Shown one piece after another: positions 10,645 to 19,510 of a DNA stretch of 64,000 nucleotides; within the stretch, counting starts at the first letter, position 1, and the number at the start of each line of letters is the position of its first letter. The position numbers and the translations under genes were made by a program. The DNA is from CAVWXT01 sp963759115 (GTDB taxonomy: Bacteria; Planctomycetota; Planctomycetia; Pirellulales; Thermoguttaceae): the NCBI GenBank assembly GCA_963759115.1, contig CAVWXT010000001.1:558001-622000 (forward strand), in the 5' to 3' direction. Under the pieces are notes generated by a model. It ran no database searches. It was not told the origin of the DNA and was given only the letters and a program-made list of their open reading frames with translations.

Positions 10645-10835
10645 CAAAGCAAATCCGAGCCCTTGGACGCGCCGCCCTTGCCGCCTACCGCCACGGCGAG
10701 TGGATACCGCCAGAGCTGCGCCTGCCCGACACCATCGAAGCCATCGAGGCCGGACAACCGCAGCCGGTCAGGCCGCCGACCGACGACAGCCGAGCCGGCC
10801 GGCTTGCCGCATACTGGCCGACATCCCGCAGGTGA
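10641..10835 (+). CDS. Small hypothetical protein of the element
   Basis: A 64-residue protein beginning MTKQIRALGRAALAAY. Its ATG overlaps the primase stop as ATGA (10641-10644), the same coupling used elsewhere in this element. The amphipathic N-terminal helix and proline-rich middle match no family I know. It is accepted mainly because of the overlap and consistent codon use. Confidence 0.5.
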   Translation: MTKQIRALGRAALAAYRHGEWIPPELRLPDTIEAIEAGQPQPVRPPTDDSRAGRLAAYWPTSRR

Positions 10836-10884
10836 CTACCGCTGACGTTATGAGACACGGCGCTTCCCCGGAAAGGTCCGGCTG

Positions 10885-11310
10885 ATGGAAATCACCAAGC
10901 GACGCACTCCCCTGCTGGCCATCCGGGCGCGCTGTCTCGACTGTTCAGAGACTTCGGCCGACGTGAGGAACTGCCCGTGCAGTTCACCGGACGAGACTCC
11001 ACCAACCGCCAATGGTGGGTATTATTGCAGCCTGTATCCATATCGGATGGGGCACCTGCCAACACAAGGGCCGCGACGCCCGTTGAAGGCGATCCGGGCC
11101 TACTGCCTGTGGTGTTGTGATGGCAGCAGTCACGAGGTGAGCCGCTGCCAGCCGTTGGATTGCCCATTACGTGAATTCAGACGGGGGAAGAACCCCGCGC
11201 GTGCTCGGAAGGCTGGCAATCCCTCAGAGCCCCTCTCCCACGTTCAACCCCCGGTCTCACGAGCGTCTTCCGGCACTGGCGGGGCCATTCCCGGTCGAGG
11301 CCAGCCATGA
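10885..11310 (+). CDS. Cys-rich zinc-binding protein of phage/element type
   Basis: A 141-residue protein with two tandem cysteine modules. The first is AIRARCLDCSET ... CPC ... CSLYPYRMG and the second is AIRAYCLWCCDGSS ... CQPLDCPLREFRRGKNP. Each has the CxxC...C...C spacing of a zinc knuckle. This repeated AIRAxCLxC pattern is familiar from uncharacterised phage and integrative-element proteins. The C-terminal third is low complexity. It ends with an ATGA overlap into the next gene (11307-11310). Nucleic-acid binding is likely; exact role unknown. Confidence 0.65.
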   Translation: MEITKRRTPLLAIRARCLDCSETSADVRNCPCSSPDETPPTANGGYYCSLYPYRMGHLPTQGPRRPLKAIRAYCLWCCDGSSHEVSRCQPLDCPLREFRRGKNPARARKAGNPSEPLSHVQPPVSRASSGTGGAIPGRGQP

Positions 11311-11672
11311 TTGACGTGCAGATCCACCGCAGAGGCGAACCGACCGAACGCGGGAACCTCCCGGCGGTCCCCGCGATCGGCGTCTACATCCTCGACGAGG
11401 CCCCCGGCGCCCGGTTGTGGCAAGTTGTCGGCGTCGTCCTCGACGGCTGCGCCGTGAACGTCTACGCGATCCAACTGAGCCCCCGGCTAGCCGGTGAATT
11501 GGTCGAGACATGGGGCGAAGCCGGGCCAGCCGGCGAAGCGGACCAGGGCGACGGGGATCGTTGCGGCCGTGGGGCCGGTTGCTGCCGACCAAGCCTACTT
11601 GACAACCAAGCCCGGCGGTCGATAATAGCCCGTGGTGGCACAATGACCACCAGGGCTGAATACCCTACTTGA
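11307..11672 (+). CDS. Hypothetical protein of the element
   Basis: A 121-residue protein, translationally coupled to the zinc protein by an ATGA overlap. The first 80 residues look folded (VQIHRRGEPTERGNLPAV, VYILDEAPGARLWQVVGVVL, VNVYAIQLSPRLAGELVETW), while the tail is rich in Gly, Arg and Cys. I recognise no family. Confidence 0.5.
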   Translation: MIDVQIHRRGEPTERGNLPAVPAIGVYILDEAPGARLWQVVGVVLDGCAVNVYAIQLSPRLAGELVETWGEAGPAGEADQGDGDRCGRGAGCCRPSLLDNQARRSIIARGGTMTTRAEYPT

Positions 11673-11681
11673 GATTCTACG

Positions 11682-11828
11682 ATGTTCCAACAGGCCAAGA
11701 GCCCGGTTATCCGTGCGCGTAACCAAGCGATGATCCGCATAGGCGGGGAGCAAGGCCGCGCGGCAGTCTCAAGCTGCTATTCAACGGGTGGCCGGGCTCA
11801 TGGTCTTTCTGTGGAGCAATTGCCATGA
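11682..11828 (+). CDS. Very small protein coupled to the integrase (48 aa)
   Basis: The ATG at 11682 opens a 48-residue frame (MFQQAKSPVIRARNQAMIRI ... LSVEQLP) whose TGA overlaps the integrase ATG as ATGA (11825-11828). The same overlap joins most genes of this element. That makes the frame more believable than its length suggests, either as a real peptide or as a leader that sets integrase translation. No family is recognised. Confidence 0.4.
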   Translation: MFQQAKSPVIRARNQAMIRIGGEQGRAAVSSCYSTGGRAHGLSVEQLP

Positions 11829-13138
11829 GTGACCGTATCAAGGTTCACGTGGTCCGCTATCGTGAGTGCAAGAACCTCATCTTGCGATACAAGGACCCGC
11901 TGACTGGCCGGCACGTTCGGAAATCATCCGGCACGGCCAGCATGAAAGACGCCCGCAAGGCGGCGGGCCGATGGGAAGATGAGCTAAACAGCGGCAAGGC
12001 CCGCGGGCGGTTCGCCGTCACGTGGGAGCAATTCCGGCTACGGTACGAGGAAGAGGTATTGCCGGGGTTGGCACCCATGACGGGCAACAAGGCGTCTGGC
12101 GTGTTCAACGTCTTGGAGTCCGTCCTGCCGCAGGTCAAGAATGGGCTGTTGCGCGAGTTGACGGCCGAGCGAATCTCCGTCCTGCAAGCTGAGCTTCGCA
12201 AACGTGGTCGGGCGGAAGCAACGATTGCGGGTTATCTGGCCCACCTGCGGGCTGCGCTCAATTGGGCCGTTGACCAGGGCTTGCTTGCCGCCCTGCCGAA
12301 GATTCGCAAGCCGAAACGGGCGAAGCGGAGCGGCGGGGCCGACCCCATGAAAGGCCGGCCTATCAGCGGGGAAGAGTTTGAGCGGATGCTCGGCAAGGTG
12401 GCCGCGGGCTTGACGCCTGAGCCGGCAAAGCCCAAGCCGGACGGCGAGCGGAAGCGGAAGCCCCGGAATCCAAGGCCACCGGTTACGATAGCCCCCGAAA
12501 CGGTCGAATCGTGGAAGCATCTTCTCCGCGGGCTATGGTGGTCGGGCTTGCGATTGGGCGAGGCCCTGAACCTCTACTGGGACCGGGCCGACAGGCTATG
12601 CGTTGACCTTTCGGGCGAGCGGCCCATGCTTCACATTCTGGCCGAACTGGAGAAGGGTGGACGGGATCGGCTGCTGCCGATGGCCCCGGAGTTTGCCGAG
12701 TTCCTGCTTGCCACGCCGGAAGCCGAGCGGCGGGGCCGGGTGTTCAAGCCGCTGGGCATAGATGGCAAGACGGTGGTCGGGTACTACCACGTTTCGGAAA
12801 CCGTGTGCCGGTTCGGTAAGCTGGCCGGCGTGAAGGTGGCGACCGACCCCAAGACGGGCAGGGTGAAGTATGCCAGTGCCCACGACCTGCGCCGGGGCTT
12901 CGGGCAGCGGTGGTCAACCCGCGTCATGCCCCAAGTGCTGATGGCCCTGATGCGGTATGAGAGCATCGAAACCACGCAGCGATACTACGTCGGCCGGAAC
13001 GCGAACACCACTGCCGACGCGGTGTGGGAAGCCTACCGCCGATGTCAAGAAGGTACTGTTTTGGGTACTGTTGCCCAAAATGCACCGGCGGCAGAGGTTG
13101 ACGTTGTAGACGCAAACCCTTGTGAAGTGGAGGGTTAG
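11825..13138 (+). CDS. int: Tyrosine recombinase / site-specific integrase
   Basis: A 437-residue phage-type integrase that would catalyse insertion of the element at the adjacent tRNA-Lys. An N-terminal arm and SAM-like core-binding domain (residues about 1-170) precede the catalytic domain. Catalytic residues visible are Arg in SGLRLGEAL, the HxxR box in HDLRRGF and the nucleophilic Tyr in QRYYVG. The usual LGH segment before the Tyr reads LMRYESIETTQ, so the second catalytic His appears replaced by Tyr; activity with such replacements is possible but unproven. The gene points at the 3' end of the tRNA and stops 6 bp away. It begins in an ATGA overlap with a 48-codon frame. Confidence 0.92.
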   Translation: MSDRIKVHVVRYRECKNLILRYKDPLTGRHVRKSSGTASMKDARKAAGRWEDELNSGKARGRFAVTWEQFRLRYEEEVLPGLAPMTGNKASGVFNVLESVLPQVKNGLLRELTAERISVLQAELRKRGRAEATIAGYLAHLRAALNWAVDQGLLAALPKIRKPKRAKRSGGADPMKGRPISGEEFERMLGKVAAGLTPEPAKPKPDGERKRKPRNPRPPVTIAPETVESWKHLLRGLWWSGLRLGEALNLYWDRADRLCVDLSGERPMLHILAELEKGGRDRLLPMAPEFAEFLLATPEAERRGRVFKPLGIDGKTVVGYYHVSETVCRFGKLAGVKVATDPKTGRVKYASAHDLRRGFGQRWSTRVMPQVLMALMRYESIETTQRYYVGRNANTTADAVWEAYRRCQEGTVLGTVAQNAPAAEVDVVDANPCEVEG

Positions 13139-13143
13139 GAAAG

Positions 13144-13216
<73 letters not shown>

Positions 13217-13725
13217 GTAACTTATTTATTCGCAAAGACTTGCGACGCAACAGTCCTACCCTACTCGTTTTCTCCTGCACTGACACCTTTTCAGACACCG
13301 GCTACGGAACATCAGCAAGTGACGGCCGCCGGGCCTAGGCCGACTGGCACCTGACACCGATAGCGAAAGGGCAGTCTCCTACGTCCCAGTCTATCAGACT
13401 GAAGAAGCCAGCGAAACCCCGCCCCCACTTCCCGCCCCCACTTCCCGCCTCTCCCCCACGCTACCAGCCGGTGGGCAAGGAAGACCCGAGGTAAGTTCCA
13501 TTACTTTTCCAAGGTGGCGGACGGTCCAAGAACGGGTCGGTCGGCTCCTCTCAGCCGAGTGATACCTCGTTGACGCCCGTGAGATTACGTAGCCAACGTT
13601 CGCCGACAGGTTCGCCACGAGAGAACGGGTCGGCGACGGTATCGGATGGGACCCGCTCGTGGTGGCCCCGGCGGCCGATCCTGGCGGCGGGACGCGAGCG
13701 CAACGGTTACGAGATTCACAACTTC
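13217..13725. other. Intergenic, GC-rich simple sequence, no gene
   Basis: About 500 bases between tRNA-Lys and the mutL stop. They contain a pyrimidine-rich stretch with the short direct repeat CCCCCACTTCCCGCC near 13423-13450. No coding signal is seen. Confidence 0.4.
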
Positions 13726-15675
13726 TCATACCCGCTTGAACTGCTTGTCCAACTCCTCCCGCGTGAACACCAGCGCGGTGGGGCGGCCGTGGGGACAGTG
13801 GTGGGCGTCGTCGATCAGCCAGCGCTGCTCCAAGAGCGCAGCGATCTCCTCCGGCGCGAGCCGGTCGCCCGCCTTGATCGCCGCCTTGCAGGCAATCGTG
13901 TGCAAGAGATCGTCCAACAGGTCGCGGCGGTCGGGCTGCTTCCCTTCGGCGAGAATCCGCTCCAGCAGCGCGCGGAGTACCTCGACCGGGTTCATGTTGG
14001 CCAGCATGGCCGGATAGCCGGCCACCAGCAGCGTGTGGCCGCCGAACGGTTCGACCTTCACGCCCAGTTCGGCCAGCAGGTCGCGGTGCTCCAGCGCGGC
14101 GGCCGTTTCGGCCGGGCTAAGGTCGACCGGTTCGGGCACCAGCAGGTTTTGCGTCTCGATGGCCCCGGCCGCCACCCGCCCACGCAGTTGCTCGTACAAG
14201 ATGCGCTCGTGCAAGGCGTGCTGGTCGATGATCGTCACGCCCTCGTCGGTCTCGGTCACCAGATAGCGGTTGTGGATTTGCAGGGCGGAGGGCGGGCGGG
14301 CGAAGGTGGAGAACGACGAAGCGGGGGCGTTAAGAGAACTGCCTTCGGCCCTCACCCCCTGCCCCTCTCCCAAAGGGAGAGGGGAGTCATGCAATTGCCC
14401 CGGCCCCTCTCCGGGCACCGACCGAAGGTTGGTCGGGCGAGTGGAGTAGCTGTGTAGCGGCCGCAGTTCCAGCGGACCAGATTCCCCGACCGCTGAACCC
14501 TGAACCCTGAACCCCGAACCCTCTTCTCCGCCCCCTGTCCCCTGTCCCCACGAGGCCACCTTGCCCTTGGCCCAATCCACCAACTGTTGCCGCAACTGGG
14601 CCGTTTGGGCCACGTCGAACCCGGCGGATGGATCTTCCTCGATCGGGCCGCCCGACGCATCGCCGGCCGCGTGGACCCGCGTGTTGAGATCGGTCGTCAA
14701 GAACTTGCCGCGGAGGGTGGCGAGCAGTTGGCTGTAGAGCCGGCCGGAATCCTGGAAGCGGACTTCCAGCTTGGTCGGGTGTACGTTGACGTCGACCAGT
14801 TCCGGCGGCATCTTCATCGCCAGGAAGGCGATCGGCTGGCGGCCGACCATCAGCAGCCCGCGATAGGCCTCGCCCAAGGCATGTTGCAGGGCCCGGTCAC
14901 GGATGTGCCGGCCGTTGAGGAAGAAGTATTGCATCCGGTTGTGGCTGCGGCTCTGGCTGGGATGGGCCGCGTAGCCGGAGAGCGTCACCTCGTCTTCGAC
15001 GCTTTCGACCCAGATCAGGCTCTCGGCCAGTTCGCGGCCGAAGCAGAGCGCGATCCGCTCCAGCCAGCCGTCGCCGGCGGCCAGCTCGAAGACCGGCTTG
15101 TCGTTGTGCCGCAGGGTGAAGTGGACGTGCGGCGACGCCAGGGCGATGCGCGTGAACGCCTCGCTCACGTGGCCGAACTCCGTGGCCGTCGTGCGGAGGA
15201 ACTTCCGCCGCACGGGCGTGTTGAAGAACAGGTTGTGTACCTCGACGGCCGTGCCCACCGGACAGCCGCATGGGGCCGCCGCGCCCAAAATGCCGCCGGT
15301 GGCCTCAATTTCCCCGCCGCCTTGGCTCTCCGGCGTACGGCTCCGCAGGTTCAGCCGGCTGACTTCGGCGATCGAGGCCAGCGCCTCGCCGCGGAAGCCC
15401 AGCGTGGCCACGCGAAACAAGTCGTCGGCCTCGGCGATCTTGCTGGTGGCATGGCTGGCCAGGGCCAGCGGCAGTTCGTCGGCGGGAATGCCGCCGCCGT
15501 TGTCGACCACGCGGACCATTTCCAGCCCGCCCTGCGACACGGACACGTCGATCCGCGTGGCCCCGGCATCGACCGCATTCTCCATCAGTTCCTTGACCAC
15601 GCTCGCCGGCCGCTCGATGACTTCGCCGGCGGCGATTTTGTTGATCAGCGATGAGGAAAGGAGGCGGATCGGCAT
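13726..15675 (-). CDS. mutL: DNA mismatch repair protein MutL
   Basis: A 649-residue GHKL-ATPase of mismatch repair that couples MutS recognition to strand incision. Family motifs are clear at the N-terminus: INKIAAGEVIERP, ELMENAVDAG, DNGGGI and GFRGEALASI. The C-terminal dimerisation/endonuclease region contains IDQHALHERILYE (the usual DQHAxxER metal-binding motif) near residue 480. The linker at residues about 360-450 is unusual: it translates dispersed chromosomal repeats, including SPLPLGEGQGVRAEG from a palindrome at 14362-14384 and a GFRVQGS stretch from a CCCTGAA-type repeat near 14495-14520. The frame stays open through them, so the linker seems to tolerate insertions. Start ATG at 15675. 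Confidence 0.95.
   Translation of the reverse strand: MPIRLLSSSLINKIAAGEVIERPASVVKELMENAVDAGATRIDVSVSQGGLEMVRVVDNGGGIPADELPLALASHATSKIAEADDLFRVATLGFRGEALASIAEVSRLNLRSRTPESQGGGEIEATGGILGAAAPCGCPVGTAVEVHNLFFNTPVRRKFLRTTATEFGHVSEAFTRIALASPHVHFTLRHNDKPVFELAAGDGWLERIALCFGRELAESLIWVESVEDEVTLSGYAAHPSQSRSHNRMQYFFLNGRHIRDRALQHALGEAYRGLLMVGRQPIAFLAMKMPPELVDVNVHPTKLEVRFQDSGRLYSQLLATLRGKFLTTDLNTRVHAAGDASGGPIEEDPSAGFDVAQTAQLRQQLVDWAKGKVASWGQGTGGGEEGSGFRVQGSAVGESGPLELRPLHSYSTRPTNLRSVPGEGPGQLHDSPLPLGEGQGVRAEGSSLNAPASSFSTFARPPSALQIHNRYLVTETDEGVTIIDQHALHERILYEQLRGRVAAGAIETQNLLVPEPVDLSPAETAAALEHRDLLAELGVKVEPFGGHTLLVAGYPAMLANMNPVEVLRALLERILAEGKQPDRRDLLDDLLHTIACKAAIKAGDRLAPEEIAALLEQRWLIDDAHHCPHGRPTALVFTREELDKQFKRV
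14352..14384. repeat. Dispersed palindrome (family R5) within mutL
   Basis: CCCCTCTCCC-AAA-GGGAGAGGGG at 14362-14384 is a perfect 10-bp inverted repeat, flanked by CTCACCCCCTG. The same core with the same flank, in opposite orientation, lies at 57875-57905 between genes. In mutL it encodes the peptide SPLPLGEGQGVRA in the linker. Confidence 0.7.
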
Positions 15676-15817
15676 TGGGAAGGTGAGAGTGGAGAGTCGA
15701 GAGTTCAGAGTTCAGAGCCGAGAATCGAGAGTGAAGCAACCGGAGCGATCAGTGCTCTGTGGTGATTGTCCAAGCCGCTTGCGGTTTCGCAAACAAACAA
15801 GATTCAGCAAAGAGATC

Positions 15818-16987
15818 TTACTCTCCGAGAATCACTCGGGCAATGGCGTCGCCCATCGCCGCGGTGCCGACGGTCGTGTCGGACTCGCGGGCGATGTCGC
15901 GGGTGCGCAGCCCGTCGGCGAGTACCTGCTCGACGGCCGTTTCGACCGCCGCGGCCGCTTCTTCGTGCCGCAGCGAATGCCGCAAGAGCATGGCCGCCGA
16001 GAGGATTTGGGCGATCGGGTTGGCGATGCCCTGGCCGGCGATGTCCGGGGCCGAGCCGCCGGCCGGCTCGTAGAGCCCAAAGCCGCTGCCGTTGAGGCTC
16101 GCGGAAGGCAACATGCCGATCGAGCCGGTGAGCGCGGCCAACTCGTCGCTCAAGATGTCGCCGAACATGTTGCCGCATAGCAGAACGTCGAACCGCCGCG
16201 GCGTGCGGATCAACTGCATCGTGGCGTTGTCGACGTACAGATGATCCAAGGCGATCTCCGGGTAGTGCGTGCCAACTTCGGCCACGACCTCCCGCCACAG
16301 CACCATCGACGTGAGGATGTTCGCCTTGTCGATCGAGGTGACTTTCTTCCGTCGCCTGGCGGCAAACTCGAACGCCACCCGGGCGATCCGCTCGATCTCC
16401 GACCGCTTGTAGACCATCGTATCGAGCGCCTGCTCGTCGGGCCGGGCGGAAGGGGACAGGTCCATGTTTTCGGCCGACCTCTTTCCCGCAAGGCACGACT
16501 TCTCGCCGAAAAATGGACCAGTCCCCACTTGGCGTCCCTTGGGCTGGCCAAAGTAGACGTCGCCGGTCAATTCGCGGATGCACAGGATATCGAAGCCGTC
16601 GCCGACGATCTCCGGCCGCAAGGGACTGCACGCGACCAGCGCCGGGTTGAGCCGAGCGGGCCGCAGGTTGCAGAACAGGTCGAAGTGTTTTCTCAGCGGC
16701 AGCAGCGCGGCTCGTTCCGGCTGATGTTCCGGCGGCAGCGATTCCCACTTCGGCCCGCCCACGGAGCCGAAGAGGATGGCATCGCTCGATTCGCACGTTT
16801 TGAGGGTCTGCGGCGGCAGGGCGCGACCGTGCCGGTCGATGGCACAGCCGCCGACGTCGGCAGATTCATAGGCGAGTCTCAGGCCGAACCGCTGTTGAAC
16901 GGCATCGAGCGCCTTGACGGCCTCCGCCATGATTTCGGGGCCGATGCCATCGCCGGGGAGGATGGCGATTTTCTTGGATTGCTGCAT
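15818..16987 (-). CDS. leuB: 3-isopropylmalate dehydrogenase with repeat-derived insertion
   Basis: LeuB oxidatively decarboxylates 3-isopropylmalate in leucine synthesis. Family marks are ILPGDGIGPE at the N-terminus, FGSVGGPKWE, the catalytic-loop region DTMVYKRSEIERIARVAFE, NMFGDILSDE and the C-terminal GSAPDIAGQGIANP. I start at the ATG at 16987 (MQQSKKIAI), giving 389 residues; longer in-frame starts lack family support. The family is usually about 355-365 residues. The excess sits at residues about 153-179 (GPFFGEKSCLAGKRSAENMD), exactly where a 77-bp palindromic dispersed repeat lies in the DNA. The insertion keeps the frame and falls in a surface loop just before the EAFDTMVY-type segment. 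Confidence 0.93.
   Translation of the reverse strand: MQQSKKIAILPGDGIGPEIMAEAVKALDAVQQRFGLRLAYESADVGGCAIDRHGRALPPQTLKTCESSDAILFGSVGGPKWESLPPEHQPERAALLPLRKHFDLFCNLRPARLNPALVACSPLRPEIVGDGFDILCIRELTGDVYFGQPKGRQVGTGPFFGEKSCLAGKRSAENMDLSPSARPDEQALDTMVYKRSEIERIARVAFEFAARRRKKVTSIDKANILTSMVLWREVVAEVGTHYPEIALDHLYVDNATMQLIRTPRRFDVLLCGNMFGDILSDELAALTGSIGMLPSASLNGSGFGLYEPAGGSAPDIAGQGIANPIAQILSAAMLLRHSLRHEEAAAAVETAVEQVLADGLRTRDIARESDTTVGTAAMGDAIARVILGE
16451..16527. repeat. Palindromic repeat (family R1) inserted in frame in leuB
   Basis: The left arm at 16452-16474 starts GGGGACAGGTCCAT and runs to TTTTCGGC. The right arm at 16505-16526 is its reverse complement with one mismatch and one gap. A loop of 30 bp separates them. 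Other copies of this GGGGACAG family are at 30319-30395, 35353-35439 and 48252-48300. Confidence 0.8.
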
Positions 16988-17193
16988 GGCGTTTCCATAA
17001 CAAGAAGAACGTACCTGTGAAGAACGTAAGGATACCATGTAAGCGGCGGGCCGCCGACATGGCAACGCTCGTTAAACGGGTCAAACGCGGAATTTGGGGC
17101 CTAACGCGGCGTCCCGGCTTTCACGGCGTGCCACAATGTGGACCTCATCACGAGTTGGTGTGCCCCCCTCGACCGGTTTCGGAAAAATCGGCC

Positions 17194-17222
17194 TTGACGC
17201 CGGCCGGCAAATTTCCTATTCT
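17194..17222 (+). promoter_or_regulatory. Sigma-70-like promoter
   Basis: TTGACG at 17194-17199 and TATTCT at 17217-17222 are separated by exactly 17 bp. Transcription would begin near 17229, heading into a region without an ORF and ending at the terminator at 17415-17475. Confidence 0.5.
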
Positions 17223-17228
17223 CGCCCC

Positions 17229-17476
17229 CTCAAGGATTTATCCACGTGGATGGGTCTGCATCGGGGAATTCCGCGACGACGGAGTTCCTGCGGACCGCGA
17301 AGCGGTTTGCTGCCCGCACGGATGCAGGCGGCACGCTTCGGCCACACAGAGGACCGCCCGGCATAGCGGCTCGCAAGGAAGCGCAGCCGTAGCGGTGCGG
17401 AGTGTCCAATCGCTCCCGGAAATGCGTCGTGTCCTTTGCCCCCCTGGGACACAGCGTTTCCGGGGGCCTTTTTTTG
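17229..17476 (+). ncRNA. Candidate structured non-coding RNA, about 250 nt
   Basis: This stretch is bounded by a good promoter and a strong intrinsic terminator and has no believable protein. It contains several local hairpins, for example a GGAATTCCG/CGGAGTTCC stem near 17262-17286, an ACCGC-GAA-GCGGT hairpin near 17294, and a GGCTCGC-AAGGAA-GCGCAGCC hairpin near 17369-17390. The last vaguely recalls the apical domain of SRP RNA, but its tetraloop and bulge do not match well. I also compared it mentally with 6S, RNase P and tmRNA and found no match. It could be a new small RNA. Confidence 0.45.
17415..17475 (+). terminator. Rho-independent terminator
   Basis: A long stem pairs CCCGGAAATGCGTCGTGTCC (17415-17434) with GGGACACAGCGTTTCCGGG (17446-17464), followed by GGCC and seven T at 17469-17475. 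It points rightward and would end the candidate ncRNA. Confidence 0.7.
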
Positions 17477-17652
17477 CGCGTTGGGTTATCGGCATCCGTG
17501 CGCTGGCCGGGAGCGGCGGCTGACCAGTGCCGCACCCAACCTGAATTGTCGAGCGCCGCGGGCTGCTTGTCAGCCCGTGCTCTGGCCGACTCTTGCGCTG
17601 GCCGGCAAGCGGCCAGTGGCACCCAAGTTGCCAACACGGCACGGCTGCGGCG

Positions 17653-19257
<1,605 letters not shown>

Positions 19258-19276
19258 CGTTCTTTCAGCGCTCCAG

Positions 19277-19344
19277 AGTGCCGTGCTATGTCACGGTAAT
19301 TCTACCATATATGACGGAATAATTCCATCATATTGCACGGCACT
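19277..19344. promoter_or_regulatory. Nested palindromes, candidate activator binding sites
   Basis: A perfect 10-bp inverted repeat, AGTGCCGTGC (19277-19286) and GCACGGCACT (19335-19344), encloses a second imperfect palindrome, ATGACGGAATA/ATTCCATCAT, at 19311-19331. The sites lie 70-140 bp upstream of the candidate sigma-54 promoter, a usual distance for enhancer elements, and also sit in front of the divergent activator gene. Confidence 0.55.
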
Positions 19345-19411
19345 TGTCGAGTTTATCTGCGTATCTCTTCCATTCTCCGCATACGCTCCCTGACGGCCTC
19401 ATTCCGATGGC

Positions 19412-19427
19412 CGGCATAGGAGTTGCG
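19412..19427 (+). promoter_or_regulatory. Candidate sigma-54 promoter for the sulfate operon
   Basis: CGGCATAGGAGTTGCG has GG at 19413-19414 and GC at 19425-19426 with the required 10-bp spacing, and keeps GGCA and TTGC of the -24/-12 consensus. It lies about 85 bp upstream of the substrate-binding protein start and downstream of the palindromes, next to a divergent sigma-54 activator gene. Confidence 0.55.
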
Positions 19428-19510
19428 ACACGAGAGCCCGGCTCTAATTGCACATGCCGTGCCATCGACGGACGAGAGATAGAGAAACAATACCTATGAG
19501 GGGTGATCGA

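Larger units (their letters stand above)
6600..13143 (+). mobile_element. Integrative element at tRNA-Lys (left end undetermined)
   Basis: Genes from 6618 to 13138 all run rightward and are tightly packed. They encode HTH proteins, a primase-helicase, small accessory proteins and a tyrosine recombinase that ends 6 bp from the 3' end of tRNA-Lys. This is the usual arrangement of a tRNA-targeted integrative element or satellite. I searched by eye for a copy of the tRNA 3' end to the left and found none, so the left boundary is only a gene-based estimate; the ATPase at 4849 may also belong. Confidence 0.65.

Noticed and set aside
10832..10885. A 17-codon GTG frame overlapping both neighbours
   Set aside because: Although it would continue the chain of overlapping genes, it is too short to support and the next gene has its own start.
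14587..15654. A 355-residue frame opposite mutL
   Set aside because: Antisense to conserved MutL sequence; no domain and no ribosome binding site.
17360..17400. SRP RNA domain IV
   Set aside because: AAGGAAGCGCAGCC resembles it, but the tetraloop is GCAA with an altered bulge and the expected 5' strand of the helix is missing.
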